Shown here in pieces: positions 27,163-35,106 of a stretch of DNA of 64,000 nucleotides; the stretch's first letter is position 1; each line of letters begins with the position of its first letter. A program made the translations under genes and the position numbers. Origin of the DNA: CAZMXS01 sp964570325 (GTDB lineage: Bacteria; Verrucomicrobiota; Kiritimatiellia; CAIQIC01; CAZMXS01). The notes beneath the pieces were generated by a model. The model was given only the letters and a program-made list of their open reading frames with translations. It had not been told where the DNA came from and did not search any database. Where the stretch lies: assembly GCA_964570325.1 (NCBI GenBank), contig CAZMXS010000012.1:19706-83705 (forward strand). The letters run 5' to 3'.

Positions 27163-27837
27163 ATGCAAGGGGGAGCCTGTAAGCTGAACGCCGGCGGACA
27201 ACGCGCGGAAATCCGACTGCCGATGACCGGCTTGGTGGACCGCTTGGAATATGCCGCCGAATTGGCTCGCGGGAAACGGGTGCTCGATATTGGCGGTCAG
27301 AAAATGCCGGGTTTTGATCCCGGCAGCCCTTTTATCCGGGCCTACGCGCGAATAGCGCAGGCGGCGCGGGCGTATAAAGTGGTGGATTGTCAGCGTGTGC
27401 CGGGCGTGGATTACGTGCTGGACCTTAATCGTCGGGAGGACGTTGAGCAATTGGGCGGAATCCTGGATGAGTATCGGCCCGAGGTTGTGCTGTGCATGGA
27501 GACACTGGAACATTTGAATTACCATTTCGAGGTGATGAACCGGTTGGCCGGCGCGGTCGCCGGATGGGGGGCGACGGTGTTCATCACCGTGCCGAACAAT
27601 GGGAACTGGGTGTTTAACGCGCTGGGCTGGAACTGGGATCATTGTGTGGCGTTTTTCCGGGATATTGCGGAGCGGTTTGTTGTGCGCTCGGACCTGGGGC
27701 GGCACGTGGTGATCATGCACCCGTGCATGCAAAAGTATTTGTGGTATTGGCCGGTCGCCTGGCTGGCGGCCTTCGGCCAGCCGTTTAGTTGGGGGTTCAC
27801 CGTCCGCCCGCGCGGCGGGGCGGTCGCGGCGCCATGA
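27163..27837 (+). CDS. Putative class I methyltransferase-like protein of the glycan locus
   Basis: 224 residues from the longest start (ATG 27163; ATG 27223 is an alternative, begun by MTGLVDRLEYAAELARGKRV). KRVLDIGGQKMPGFDPGS resembles a SAM-binding motif I but is degenerate after the first glycine pair. YKVVDCQRVPGVDYVLDLN fits motif II, and PEVVLCMETLEHLNYHFEVMNRLAGAV, with the MxTLEHL signature, is typical of methyltransferase-type proteins in glycan clusters. FITVPNNGNWVFNALGWNWDH follows as usual. It may methylate the sugar or be an inactive paralogue. Followed 22 bases later by the heptose kinase. Confidence 0.7.
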   Translation: MQGGACKLNAGGQRAEIRLPMTGLVDRLEYAAELARGKRVLDIGGQKMPGFDPGSPFIRAYARIAQAARAYKVVDCQRVPGVDYVLDLNRREDVEQLGGILDEYRPEVVLCMETLEHLNYHFEVMNRLAGAVAGWGATVFITVPNNGNWVFNALGWNWDHCVAFFRDIAERFVVRSDLGRHVVIMHPCMQKYLWYWPVAWLAAFGQPFSWGFTVRPRGGAVAAP

Positions 27838-27859
27838 CCGGAAAAGGGAGACAACAGAC

Positions 27860-28891
27860 ATGATTATCACGCGCACACCGTTTCGCATCACGCTCGGCGG
27901 CGGAGGCACCGATCTGCCATCTTTCTATGAGGAAAACGGCGGGTTCATCTTCTCGATGTGCATCAACAAGTATATGTACATCATGCTCAACCGGCGCTCG
28001 GTCGCCGACCGTAAAATGGTCATCCGGTACAGCCAGGAGGAGACCGTGGACAGCGTGGATGAGATCAAGCATCCCCTCGCGCGCGAAGTGCTGCGGCTCT
28101 GTGACATTCACGAAAATATCGAGCTGACCAGCATTGCGGACATGCCGGCGCGCTCGGGGCTGGGTTCGTCCGGCGCGTACCTCGTCGGCCTGTTGACGGC
28201 GGTTCGCGCTTACAAGGGCGAGTCGGTGTCGGTCAAACAGACGGCCGATGAGGCCTGCCACATTGAAATGAACATTCTCAAGGAGCCGGTCGGCAAACAG
28301 GATCAGTACATGGCCGCGTTCGGCGGCTTCCGCACGCTGGACATTGCGCCGGACGGCAAGGTGTCGGTCGGCACGGTGCATGTGGATTTCATGACGGTTA
28401 ACGAACTGGTGATGAAGGCGCGCATGTACTACACGGGGGTCCAGCGTTCGGCAACGGCCGTGTTGAAGAATCAGGACGCGGCCGCCCGTCAGAAGGAGCG
28501 TCCGGATCACGCCCGTGTCGTGGACAGCCTCCGGAAGATCAAGGAGTTGGGCCACCGTATCAAACACGTCTTCGAGAAGCGCGATCTGGATGCATTCGGC
28601 GTGATGATGGACGAGCATTGGACTTACAAGAAGGCCATGTCCGCCAGTATTAGCTTGAGTGTGCTCGATCAGCTTTACGACCACACCAAGAAACAATTTG
28701 GCGTACTCGGGGGCAAGATCATCGGCGCCGGCGGCGGCGGATTCGTCATGCTGTACTGCCCGCAGCGAGGGCGTGAGTTGGATGAGTTCATGGCGGGGCA
28801 CGGCATGCCGCGCGTGGATTATTTCCCGGCCTTGCAGGGCGCCAAGGTCGTCAGCGATATGACGCCGGCCGACGATTTCAGTTTGCGGTAA
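27860..28891 (+). CDS. hddA: D-glycero-D-manno-heptose 7-phosphate kinase (GHMP family)
   Basis: 343 residues. MIITRTPFRITLGGGGTDLP is the N-terminal GHMP signature of the HddA branch. ADMPARSGLGSSGAYLVGLL is the ATP-binding loop. EPVGKQDQYMAAFGGF and GKIIGAGGGGFVMLYC complete the three family motifs. HddA phosphorylates heptose 7-phosphate at C1 in the GDP-heptose pathway. A GGGAG Shine-Dalgarno precedes the ATG. The other pathway enzymes are at 25721, 37183 and 38152, so this identification is supported by context as well as sequence. Confidence 0.9.
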   Translation: MIITRTPFRITLGGGGTDLPSFYEENGGFIFSMCINKYMYIMLNRRSVADRKMVIRYSQEETVDSVDEIKHPLAREVLRLCDIHENIELTSIADMPARSGLGSSGAYLVGLLTAVRAYKGESVSVKQTADEACHIEMNILKEPVGKQDQYMAAFGGFRTLDIAPDGKVSVGTVHVDFMTVNELVMKARMYYTGVQRSATAVLKNQDAAARQKERPDHARVVDSLRKIKELGHRIKHVFEKRDLDAFGVMMDEHWTYKKAMSASISLSVLDQLYDHTKKQFGVLGGKIIGAGGGGFVMLYCPQRGRELDEFMAGHGMPRVDYFPALQGAKVVSDMTPADDFSLR

Positions 28892-28909
28892 CCGGATCGG
28901 AGTTTTCCC

Positions 28910-29884
28910 TTGCACAAGCGTTATTTTATCACTGGCGGCGCAGGCTTTATTGGCGCGCACCTGGTCAACCTGCTGCTGGACACGACGGACGCGGAGATCA
29001 CGGTATTTGACAACTTCAGCACGGGGCGCCGCTGGGCGTTCGGCGACCGCGTTCGGAATCCGCGCCTGCGGATCATCGAAGCCGATGCCCAGGACCAGCG
29101 GCGGCTGGTGGAGACCATCGGCGGCCACGATCAGGTTTACCACTTTGCCGCCAATTCGGATATCGCGCGGGCGCAACGCGAACCGGCGATTGATTTTTGT
29201 AACGGCACCGTGCCGACCCATAATGTGCTCGAAGCGATGCGGCTCACCGGCGTGAAGCGGATCACGTTCACCTCCGGCAGCGGCGTCTATGGCGAAGTCG
29301 GCGCGACGCCGGTTAAGGAGGATTATGACCGGATGCTGCCGGTCTCGACTTACGGAGCGTGCAAGCTGGCTTGCGAGGCGCTGATCAGCGCCTACTCGTT
29401 TATGTTCGACATGACCGGCACGGTCTTTCGGTTCGCTAATGTGGTCGGTCCGCACCAGACGCATGGCGTGGCTTACGACTTTATCCGGCGGCTCGCGCGC
29501 GATCCGTCCCAACTCAAGATTTTCGGGGATGGCACGCAGAGCAAGCCCTATATCCATGTTGAAGATGTGCTGGCCGCCTTTCGCCTGTTGGAGCGCGAAC
29601 AACAGTCGGGCTACCAGTATTTCAATGTCGGTACGCAGGATTTCCTGACCGTTCGCGAGATTGCCGATATCGTTTGTGAACGTATGGGGTTGAAGGACGT
29701 GCGCTATAACTTTACCGGCGGCTCCCGCGGCTGGAAGGCGGATGTCCCGGTGTACCGGCTGAACACGGACAAGATTCGCGGTTTGGGCTGGCGGTCGGCG
29801 CGTGATTCACGGGCGGCGGTGACGGCAGCCGTGGACGCCATGCTGGCGGATGTGCGGGCTGGCCATATCCAGCCGGGGGAATAA
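28910..29884 (+). CDS. NAD-dependent sugar epimerase/dehydratase (extended SDR), first of three
   Basis: 324 residues. YFITGGAGFIGAHLVNLLLD is the GxxGxxG NAD-binding loop. TFTSGSGVYGE and VSTYGACKLACEALI give the catalytic Ser/Thr and YxxxK. Mid-to-late FRFANVVGPHQTHGVAYDFIRRL is typical of nucleotide-sugar SDRs. It starts with TTG at 28910, with CGGAG seven bases upstream; no in-frame ATG fits the Rossmann N-terminus. The reaction (4-epimerisation, 4,6-dehydration or reduction) cannot be fixed. It is closely related in layout to the gene immediately downstream. Confidence 0.9.
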   Translation: MHKRYFITGGAGFIGAHLVNLLLDTTDAEITVFDNFSTGRRWAFGDRVRNPRLRIIEADAQDQRRLVETIGGHDQVYHFAANSDIARAQREPAIDFCNGTVPTHNVLEAMRLTGVKRITFTSGSGVYGEVGATPVKEDYDRMLPVSTYGACKLACEALISAYSFMFDMTGTVFRFANVVGPHQTHGVAYDFIRRLARDPSQLKIFGDGTQSKPYIHVEDVLAAFRLLEREQQSGYQYFNVGTQDFLTVREIADIVCERMGLKDVRYNFTGGSRGWKADVPVYRLNTDKIRGLGWRSARDSRAAVTAAVDAMLADVRAGHIQPGE

Positions 29885-29905
29885 ACAGAATCGGAAAGGT
29901 GATTT

Positions 29906-30886
29906 ATGCTGCTGGGCGATTCGGTTAAAAAAGTGTTCCTGACGGGCGGCGCGGGCTTCATCGGCAGCCACGTGACGGACATGCTGATGCGGGATGGCTA
30001 CGAATTGACTGTTTATGACAATCTGTCCAATGGCCACCGCGAGTTCATCCAGCCGCATTTCGGAAAGCCCAATTTCCGTTTTGTCGAGGCGGATATCCTG
30101 GACGTGGACCGGCTGGGCGATTCGATGAAAGGGCACGACCTGGTCTGGCACCTCGCGGCGAACACCGACATCATCGGCGGCGCCGAGCAACCGCGCCGCG
30201 ACCTGCGCGACTGCGTGATGGGCACCTTCAACGTGCTCGAGGCCATGCGCCGGAACAAGATCACGCGCGTGCTTTTTTCCTCGACCGGCGCGGTGTACGG
30301 CGAGCTGTGCCACGATGTTGCGACGGGTGAGGACGCCGGCCCGCTGCTGCCGGTCTCGACCTACGCCGCCGGCAAAATCGGGAGCGAGGCATTCATTTCC
30401 GCGTTTTGCCACTTGTACGGGTTGCGCGCCTGGATGTTTCGGTTCGGTAATGTAATTGGCGCGCGGATGACCCACGGCGTGATCTTCGATTTCATCCACA
30501 AGCTGAAGAAGAATCCGCACGAGCTGCTGATCCGCGGCGACGGGCAGCAGGAAAAAAATTATTTCTTAACTGAGGAGTGCATTGACGGCATGGCCTATGC
30601 CTTTCGGACGATCCCGATGACCGAGGACAAGCCGTGTGATATTTTCAACCTCGGCACGGATTCCATTACCAAGGTGCTGGATATCGCCAATATCGTGAAG
30701 GCGGAAATGAACTTGCCGAACGCGAAAATTGTCATTGAAGGCACCAAGCGGGCCTGGCCCGGTGACCAGCCCAAGGTGCATATCACGGTGGACCGGATGC
30801 GCCAGTTGGGCTGGACGGCGAAGCTTTCATCCGATCAGGCCGTCCGCATCGCGGTGCGCCGGATGATGGGGAAGGCGGACCAGTAA
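29906..30886 (+). CDS. NAD-dependent sugar epimerase/dehydratase (extended SDR), second of three
   Basis: 326 residues. KVFLTGGAGFIGSHVTDMLM is the cofactor loop; VLFSSTGAVYGE and VSTYAAGKIGSEAFI supply the catalytic triad with YxxxK. It follows the first SDR by 21 bases with GAAAGG upstream. Both share the TYxAxK pattern and FRFxNVxGxxxTHGVxxDFI, pointing to a tandem duplication that has since diverged. In a heptose locus such pairs can act in sequence as 4,6-dehydratase and epimerase or reductase; which is which is not clear. Confidence 0.9.
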   Translation: MLLGDSVKKVFLTGGAGFIGSHVTDMLMRDGYELTVYDNLSNGHREFIQPHFGKPNFRFVEADILDVDRLGDSMKGHDLVWHLAANTDIIGGAEQPRRDLRDCVMGTFNVLEAMRRNKITRVLFSSTGAVYGELCHDVATGEDAGPLLPVSTYAAGKIGSEAFISAFCHLYGLRAWMFRFGNVIGARMTHGVIFDFIHKLKKNPHELLIRGDGQQEKNYFLTEECIDGMAYAFRTIPMTEDKPCDIFNLGTDSITKVLDIANIVKAEMNLPNAKIVIEGTKRAWPGDQPKVHITVDRMRQLGWTAKLSSDQAVRIAVRRMMGKADQ

Positions 30887-31197
30887 TCGGTGATTTGAGT
30901 CCGTTGACTTCAGCCTGTCCTGTGGCGCCCAACTCCGGGTTGGCGCGATTACCTGAAGCGAGCATGGACCACCCCGACGCGCCCAAAGGCTCTGGCTGAC
31001 CGGTCAGCGGGACGCAAGGCGTTGCGTATTTGTCTTCCAGCCGGCCGCGACCGCTTGCTTGCCTTCCCCCCCAAGTGGCATCCCCATGCAGTCTGGTTCC
31101 AGCCGCATGCTGTATTACGCCCAGGCAATTCATATCCCCTATTTGGCGCTTGGCATTCGCCGTTTGCTCCATAAGATAGCGGCGCAGGAGTTCATCT
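30887..31197. other. Intergenic region with two inverted repeats
   Basis: No supported gene in 311 bases. A hairpin (GCGCC-c-AAC / GTTGGCGC, five-base loop) lies at 30925-30946, and a perfect 14-bp palindrome GCTGACCGGTCAGC at 30995-31008. There is no T tract, so an intrinsic terminator is unlikely. The gap separates the heptose/SDR block from the carbamoyltransferase block and may hold a second promoter. Confidence 0.4.
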
Positions 31198-31665
31198 ATG
31201 TCAATTGAAACGCAGCAAATGGTCAATGCGGCGGTCTGGCCCTGGCGTCAGCCGAAGCTCGCGGCTGACCCCGCCTTGGAGGCGTCACAACGGCGGATGC
31301 GCGCCACGATTCAGGCCGCGGTCGGATTTGTGATTGGCGCGCTGCTTTACTGGCTCTTTCACAAGCCGGTTATGGGCGCGGTAGTCTGGGGTATTAGCGC
31401 TTTCATTTGGCTTGCCGGGTTGTTCGTGCCGCCGTTGTTCAAGGCGATCGAAACATTCTTCCGGAAATTCGCGCACTGGGTTGGCATCGGGTTGACCTAC
31501 GGCCTGCTGGTGCCGTTCTACTATTTATGTTTTGTTCCCGCTCACGTGATCCTGTGCTTGAAAGGCAAGGATCCGATGCAGCGCCGGTTCCCTTCGTCGG
31601 AACCGACTTATTGGATTCCGCGCCCGCCGGTCCACGATGTCTCGCAATACAGGAAACAATTCTGA
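31198..31665 (+). CDS. SxtJ-like membrane protein
   Basis: 155 residues, three hydrophobic segments (VGFVIGALLYWLF, GAVVWGISAFIWLAGLFV, WVGIGLTYGLLVPFYYLCFVPAHVILC). The end, with KGKDPMQRRF and SYWIP-like TYWIPRPP, matches the SxtJ-type proteins that accompany carbamoyltransferases of the SxtI family in many bacteria. Its function is unknown; a role in anchoring or supplying substrate to the carbamoyltransferase is a common guess. AGGAG sits ahead of the ATG. The stop codon overlaps the carbamoyltransferase start (TGATG). Confidence 0.75.
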   Translation: MSIETQQMVNAAVWPWRQPKLAADPALEASQRRMRATIQAAVGFVIGALLYWLFHKPVMGAVVWGISAFIWLAGLFVPPLFKAIETFFRKFAHWVGIGLTYGLLVPFYYLCFVPAHVILCLKGKDPMQRRFPSSEPTYWIPRPPVHDVSQYRKQF

Positions 31666-33494
31666 TGAATATCCTCGGCATCAGCGCCTTTTACCACGAT
31701 TCCGCGGCCGCCTTGGTGCGCGACGGGAAAATCATCGCGGCAGCGCAGGAGGAGCGCTTCACCCGAAAGAAGCATGATGCCGGCTTCCCGTTCCGCGCGG
31801 TGGGCTATTGCCTTGCCGAGGGCGGCCTCAAGGCCGGGGAACTCGATGCCGTGGCGTTCTATGACAAGCCGATCACCAAGTTTGAGCGCATTCTGCAGAC
31901 CTATATGGCCGTCGCCCCGCGCGGCCTGCAGTCGTTCATGATGGCGATCCCGCTCTGGCTCAAGCAGAAACTTTGGATTCCCTACGAGATCGAACTGGCC
32001 TTGGAAAAATGCGGCATCCGAATGCCGACGGAGGTTTTCTTTCCCGAACACCATGAGTCGCACGCCGCCAGCGCATTCTATCCTTCGCCGTTCCAGCGCG
32101 CGGCCATCCTGACGGTGGACGGCGTTGGTGAGTGGGCCACCAGCACGTTGGGGCGCGGCGACGGCGCGCGGGTGGAAATCATGAGCGATCTCGAGTTCCC
32201 GCACTCGCTCGGTCTGCTCTATTCGGCCTTTACCTATTTCACCGGTTTTCGCGTCAATTCCGGCGAGTACAAGCTGATGGGCCTGGCTCCGTACGGCGAG
32301 CCGAAATATGTGGACCTGATCCGCGACAAACTGCTCGACCTGCGCGAAGACGGTTCGTTCCGGATGAACCAGGAGTACTTCGGATATATTGACGGTTTGA
32401 CGATGACCAACGACAAATTCGCCGCGCTGTTCGGCGGCCCGCCGCGCAAGGCGGAATCCGAGATTTCCCAGCGCGAGATGGACATCGCACGCTCCATCCA
32501 GGTGCTTACCGAGGAGATCGTCCTGCGCATGGCGCGCCATTTGCACAAGATCACCGGCGAACCTTACCTGTGTATGGCCGGCGGCGTCGCCCTTAATTGC
32601 GTGGCCAACGGCCGCCTTCTGCGCGAGGGACCATTCAAGGATATTTGGATCCAGCCGGCCGCCGGCGACGCGGGCGGGGCGCTTGGCGCGGCGCTTCTGG
32701 TATGGCACCAGGTGAAGGGCAACCCGCGCCAGGCCGATAATGTGCACGACTCCATGCAGGGCGCCTATCTGGGCCCGAACTTCGACGATGATGAGATCGG
32801 CGCATTTCTCGAGGCGAAGGGCTATCCTGCCCGCAAGCTGGGCGCCGACGAGTGGGCGCCGGTAATCGCGAAGTTGATGGCCGAGGAGAACGTGATCGGC
32901 CTGGTGCAGGGGCGGATGGAATTTGGGCCGCGGGCGCTGGGGGGGCGCTCGATCATCGGCGACGCGCGGTCGTCGAAGATGCAGTCCATCATGAACCTGA
33001 AGATCAAGTACCGCGAATCATTCCGCCCGTTCGCGCCGGCCGCGCTGGTCGAGCGCGTCTCGGACTTTTTTGAACTGGACCGGCCCTCGCCTTACATGTT
33101 GCTGGTGGCGCAGGTCAAAAAGGAGCGGTGCAAAGGCCTTGAGGACGTCGGCAAACTTTCGATTCGGGAACGAATCAACCAGGTCCGATCGGATGTGCCG
33201 GCGATTACACACGTGGATTATTCGGCGCGCGTGCAGACGGTCAGTGCGGAGACCAACCCGCGCTTTCATTCGCTGATCAAGGCGTTCGAGTCGCTGACCG
33301 GTTATGGGATTGTCATCAATACGTCGTTCAATGTGCGCGGCGAGCCGATCGTCTGCACGCCGGAGGACGCTTACCGCTGTTTCATGCGCACGGAAATGGA
33401 CTACCTGGTGCTGGGTTCATATTTGTTGGATAAGAAGAACCAGCCGGAGTGGAAGGAAAAGGCCAATTGGCGCCAGGACTATGTGCTGGATTGA
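31665..33494 (+). CDS. Carbamoyltransferase (NodU/TobZ/SxtI family)
   Basis: 609 residues, usual for the family. MNILGISAFYHDSAAALVRDGKIIAAAQEERFTRKKHDAGFP is the standard opening. The ATP-grasp-like YrdC/Kae1 fold follows: FFPEHHESHAASAFYPSPF carries the metal-binding histidines (around residue 128), VDGVGEWATST the nucleotide loop, CMAGGVALNCVANGRL and QGRMEFGPRALGGRSI the C-terminal signature. Members transfer the carbamoyl group of carbamoyl phosphate, through carbamoyl adenylate, to a sugar hydroxyl. Placement in a heptose locus suggests carbamoylation of a locus sugar; the exact acceptor is unknown. The frame is open further upstream but the ATG at 31665 is the conserved start. Confidence 0.93.
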   Translation: MNILGISAFYHDSAAALVRDGKIIAAAQEERFTRKKHDAGFPFRAVGYCLAEGGLKAGELDAVAFYDKPITKFERILQTYMAVAPRGLQSFMMAIPLWLKQKLWIPYEIELALEKCGIRMPTEVFFPEHHESHAASAFYPSPFQRAAILTVDGVGEWATSTLGRGDGARVEIMSDLEFPHSLGLLYSAFTYFTGFRVNSGEYKLMGLAPYGEPKYVDLIRDKLLDLREDGSFRMNQEYFGYIDGLTMTNDKFAALFGGPPRKAESEISQREMDIARSIQVLTEEIVLRMARHLHKITGEPYLCMAGGVALNCVANGRLLREGPFKDIWIQPAAGDAGGALGAALLVWHQVKGNPRQADNVHDSMQGAYLGPNFDDDEIGAFLEAKGYPARKLGADEWAPVIAKLMAEENVIGLVQGRMEFGPRALGGRSIIGDARSSKMQSIMNLKIKYRESFRPFAPAALVERVSDFFELDRPSPYMLLVAQVKKERCKGLEDVGKLSIRERINQVRSDVPAITHVDYSARVQTVSAETNPRFHSLIKAFESLTGYGIVINTSFNVRGEPIVCTPEDAYRCFMRTEMDYLVLGSYLLDKKNQPEWKEKANWRQDYVLD

Positions 33495-33512
33495 GCATCA
33501 AGAGGAGTGATC

Positions 33513-33677
33513 ATGCGTTTTATCAAACATCTGGGCCGTCTGCTGGCGGAGTTCGGACAGTTTGCATGGCAGAACAAGGCTTGGTGGATTGTGCCGATTG
33601 TGCTGGTTCTGCTGCTGCTTATGCTCTTCATCGTGACCGGCACTTCCGTGGCGCCGTTCATCTATACGCTGTTCTAG
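33513..33677 (+). CDS. DUF5989 (SxtK-like) small membrane protein
   Basis: 54 residues: MRFIKHLGRLLAEFGQFAWQ, then one transmembrane segment (WWIVPIVLVLLLLMLFIVTG) and a short tail. This matches the small SxtK/DUF5989 proteins that occur beside SxtI/SxtJ. AGAGGAG lies ahead of the ATG. It follows the carbamoyltransferase by 18 bases. Function unknown; probably a partner of the carbamoyltransferase at the membrane. It is too short for standard ORF cut-offs but the conserved neighbour pattern supports it. Confidence 0.75.
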   Translation: MRFIKHLGRLLAEFGQFAWQNKAWWIVPIVLVLLLLMLFIVTGTSVAPFIYTLF

Positions 33678-33783
33678 AATCGTTCCGCGGCATGAATTAT
33701 CATGCGGGTCATTCCGGGCGCTGTTTCGCGCGAATCGGTGCCCGGGTTTGTTGGGGGCGTCCAACCAGGTATTACAAGGAATC

Positions 33784-35106
33784 ATGGCGATGAAGGATAT
33801 TGGCGTGATCGGTTGCTGGCATCAGGGCGTGGTCGGCGCCGCCTGCCTGGCGGACATGGGCTTCAATGTGCTCGCAGCCGACCGCGACGCGGCCCGGATT
33901 GCTGTGTTTCAGTCGGGGAAGTCCCCGCTCTATGAACCGGGATTGGACGACCTGATTCGCAAGGGACTCGATGCGCGGCGGCTGCGGTTCACCGCCGATG
34001 TCGCGGAGGCGGCGCGCGGGCGCGAGTTTGTATTCCTGATGTTCGACACGCCGGTGGATCAGAATGACCAGGTGGATTTGACGATTGTCTTCGAGACCGC
34101 CGCCGAAATTGCGCCCGTGCTGGCGGATGATATGGTGCTGTATGTCACCGCCCAGGTGCCGGTCGGCTCCTGCGACCGCATTCGGGAAATCATCCGGCAG
34201 AAACGACCCGGCCTTAAATTCGCGATCGCTTACAGTCCGGAAAATCTGCGCTTGGGGCAGGCCATCGAACGCTTCCGTAAGCCGCCGCTGCCGGTGCTGG
34301 GCTCCGACGATCCGGCGGCGCTCGACCGGCTTGAGCAACTGCTGGCGCCGATGGGCGTCCGCTGGGAGCGCGTCAACTTGCGCACGGCGGAGATGACGAA
34401 GCATGCGCTCAATTCCTTTCTCGCGGTTTCGATCTGCTTCGCGAACGAACTCGGCAATCTCTGCGACGAAGTGGGCGCCAACGGCTTTCGTTTGGCGGAG
34501 GTCTTGCGGCTGGAGCCCCGGATCGGCGCCAAGGCGATGCTCTTTCCCGGGCTGGGCTTTTCCGGCGGCACGCTGGCGCGCGACATGCAGACCCTGCGCG
34601 GGCTGGGTGACCGCGCCGGTTTCGATACGAAATTGCTGGATGGCGCCTGGGAATCGAACCGGAACCAGAACCAGCTTGTGCGGCGGAAACTGAAGCAGGC
34701 GCTGGGCGCGCTAGCCGGCAAAAAAGCGGCCGTGTTCGGTCTGACCTACAAGCCGGACACCAGCACCCTGCGCCGCTCAGCGTCGCTGGAGATTATCGGC
34801 GATCTGGTGCGGGAGGGAATGGTGGTGTGCGGCCACGATCCCAAGGCGGATCGCGCGGAACTGGCTCAACATAAGGAATTCACTTTTAACGAAGATCCAT
34901 ACGAGGCCGCGCGCGAGGCCGACGCGGTCGTGTTGATTACCGGCTGGACGGACTACAAGACACTGGATTACGCGCGAATCCGCAAGAATATGCGCGGCGC
35001 GGTTTTGCTCGATACGCAAAACATGCTCGACGCCGACAAGCTGGGCGCATTGGGCTTCGTCTATCTGGATGTGGGCCGCGGGCATGTGGTCGGAGGGAAG
35101 CAATGA
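33784..35106 (+). CDS. Nucleotide-sugar dehydrogenase (UDP-Glc/GDP-Man DH family) lacking the catalytic cysteine
   Basis: 440 residues with the three family domains: N-terminal Rossmann domain (KDIGVIGCWHQGVVGAACLA), a central domain and a C-terminal UDP-binding-type domain (FGLTYKPDTSTLRRSASLEI). The catalytic Lys and Asn of EMTKHALNSF are present (K206, N210). However, the loop that normally reads GGSCFPKD here reads GGTLARD, so residue 264 is Leu where the thiohemiacetal-forming Cys belongs. A normal two-step oxidation to the uronate is therefore unlikely; a single oxidation to an aldehyde, or a different reaction, is possible. An AAGGAA Shine-Dalgarno favours 33784 over the upstream in-frame ATG at 33748. 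Its stop overlaps the next start (ATGA). Confidence 0.9.
   Translation: MAMKDIGVIGCWHQGVVGAACLADMGFNVLAADRDAARIAVFQSGKSPLYEPGLDDLIRKGLDARRLRFTADVAEAARGREFVFLMFDTPVDQNDQVDLTIVFETAAEIAPVLADDMVLYVTAQVPVGSCDRIREIIRQKRPGLKFAIAYSPENLRLGQAIERFRKPPLPVLGSDDPAALDRLEQLLAPMGVRWERVNLRTAEMTKHALNSFLAVSICFANELGNLCDEVGANGFRLAEVLRLEPRIGAKAMLFPGLGFSGGTLARDMQTLRGLGDRAGFDTKLLDGAWESNRNQNQLVRRKLKQALGALAGKKAAVFGLTYKPDTSTLRRSASLEIIGDLVREGMVVCGHDPKADRAELAQHKEFTFNEDPYEAAREADAVVLITGWTDYKTLDYARIRKNMRGAVLLDTQNMLDADKLGALGFVYLDVGRGHVVGGKQ

Noticed and set aside
31198..33677. Saxitoxin biosynthesis genes
   Set aside because: SxtI/SxtJ/SxtK-like proteins are widespread with glycan and other loci. None of the diagnostic saxitoxin core genes (such as SxtA or SxtG) is present.
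34650..34662. T-loop-like sequence on the minus strand (GGTTCGATTCCC), suggestive of a tRNA
   Set aside because: It lies inside the nucleotide-sugar dehydrogenase gene with no acceptor stem or anticodon arm around it; a chance result of codon choice.
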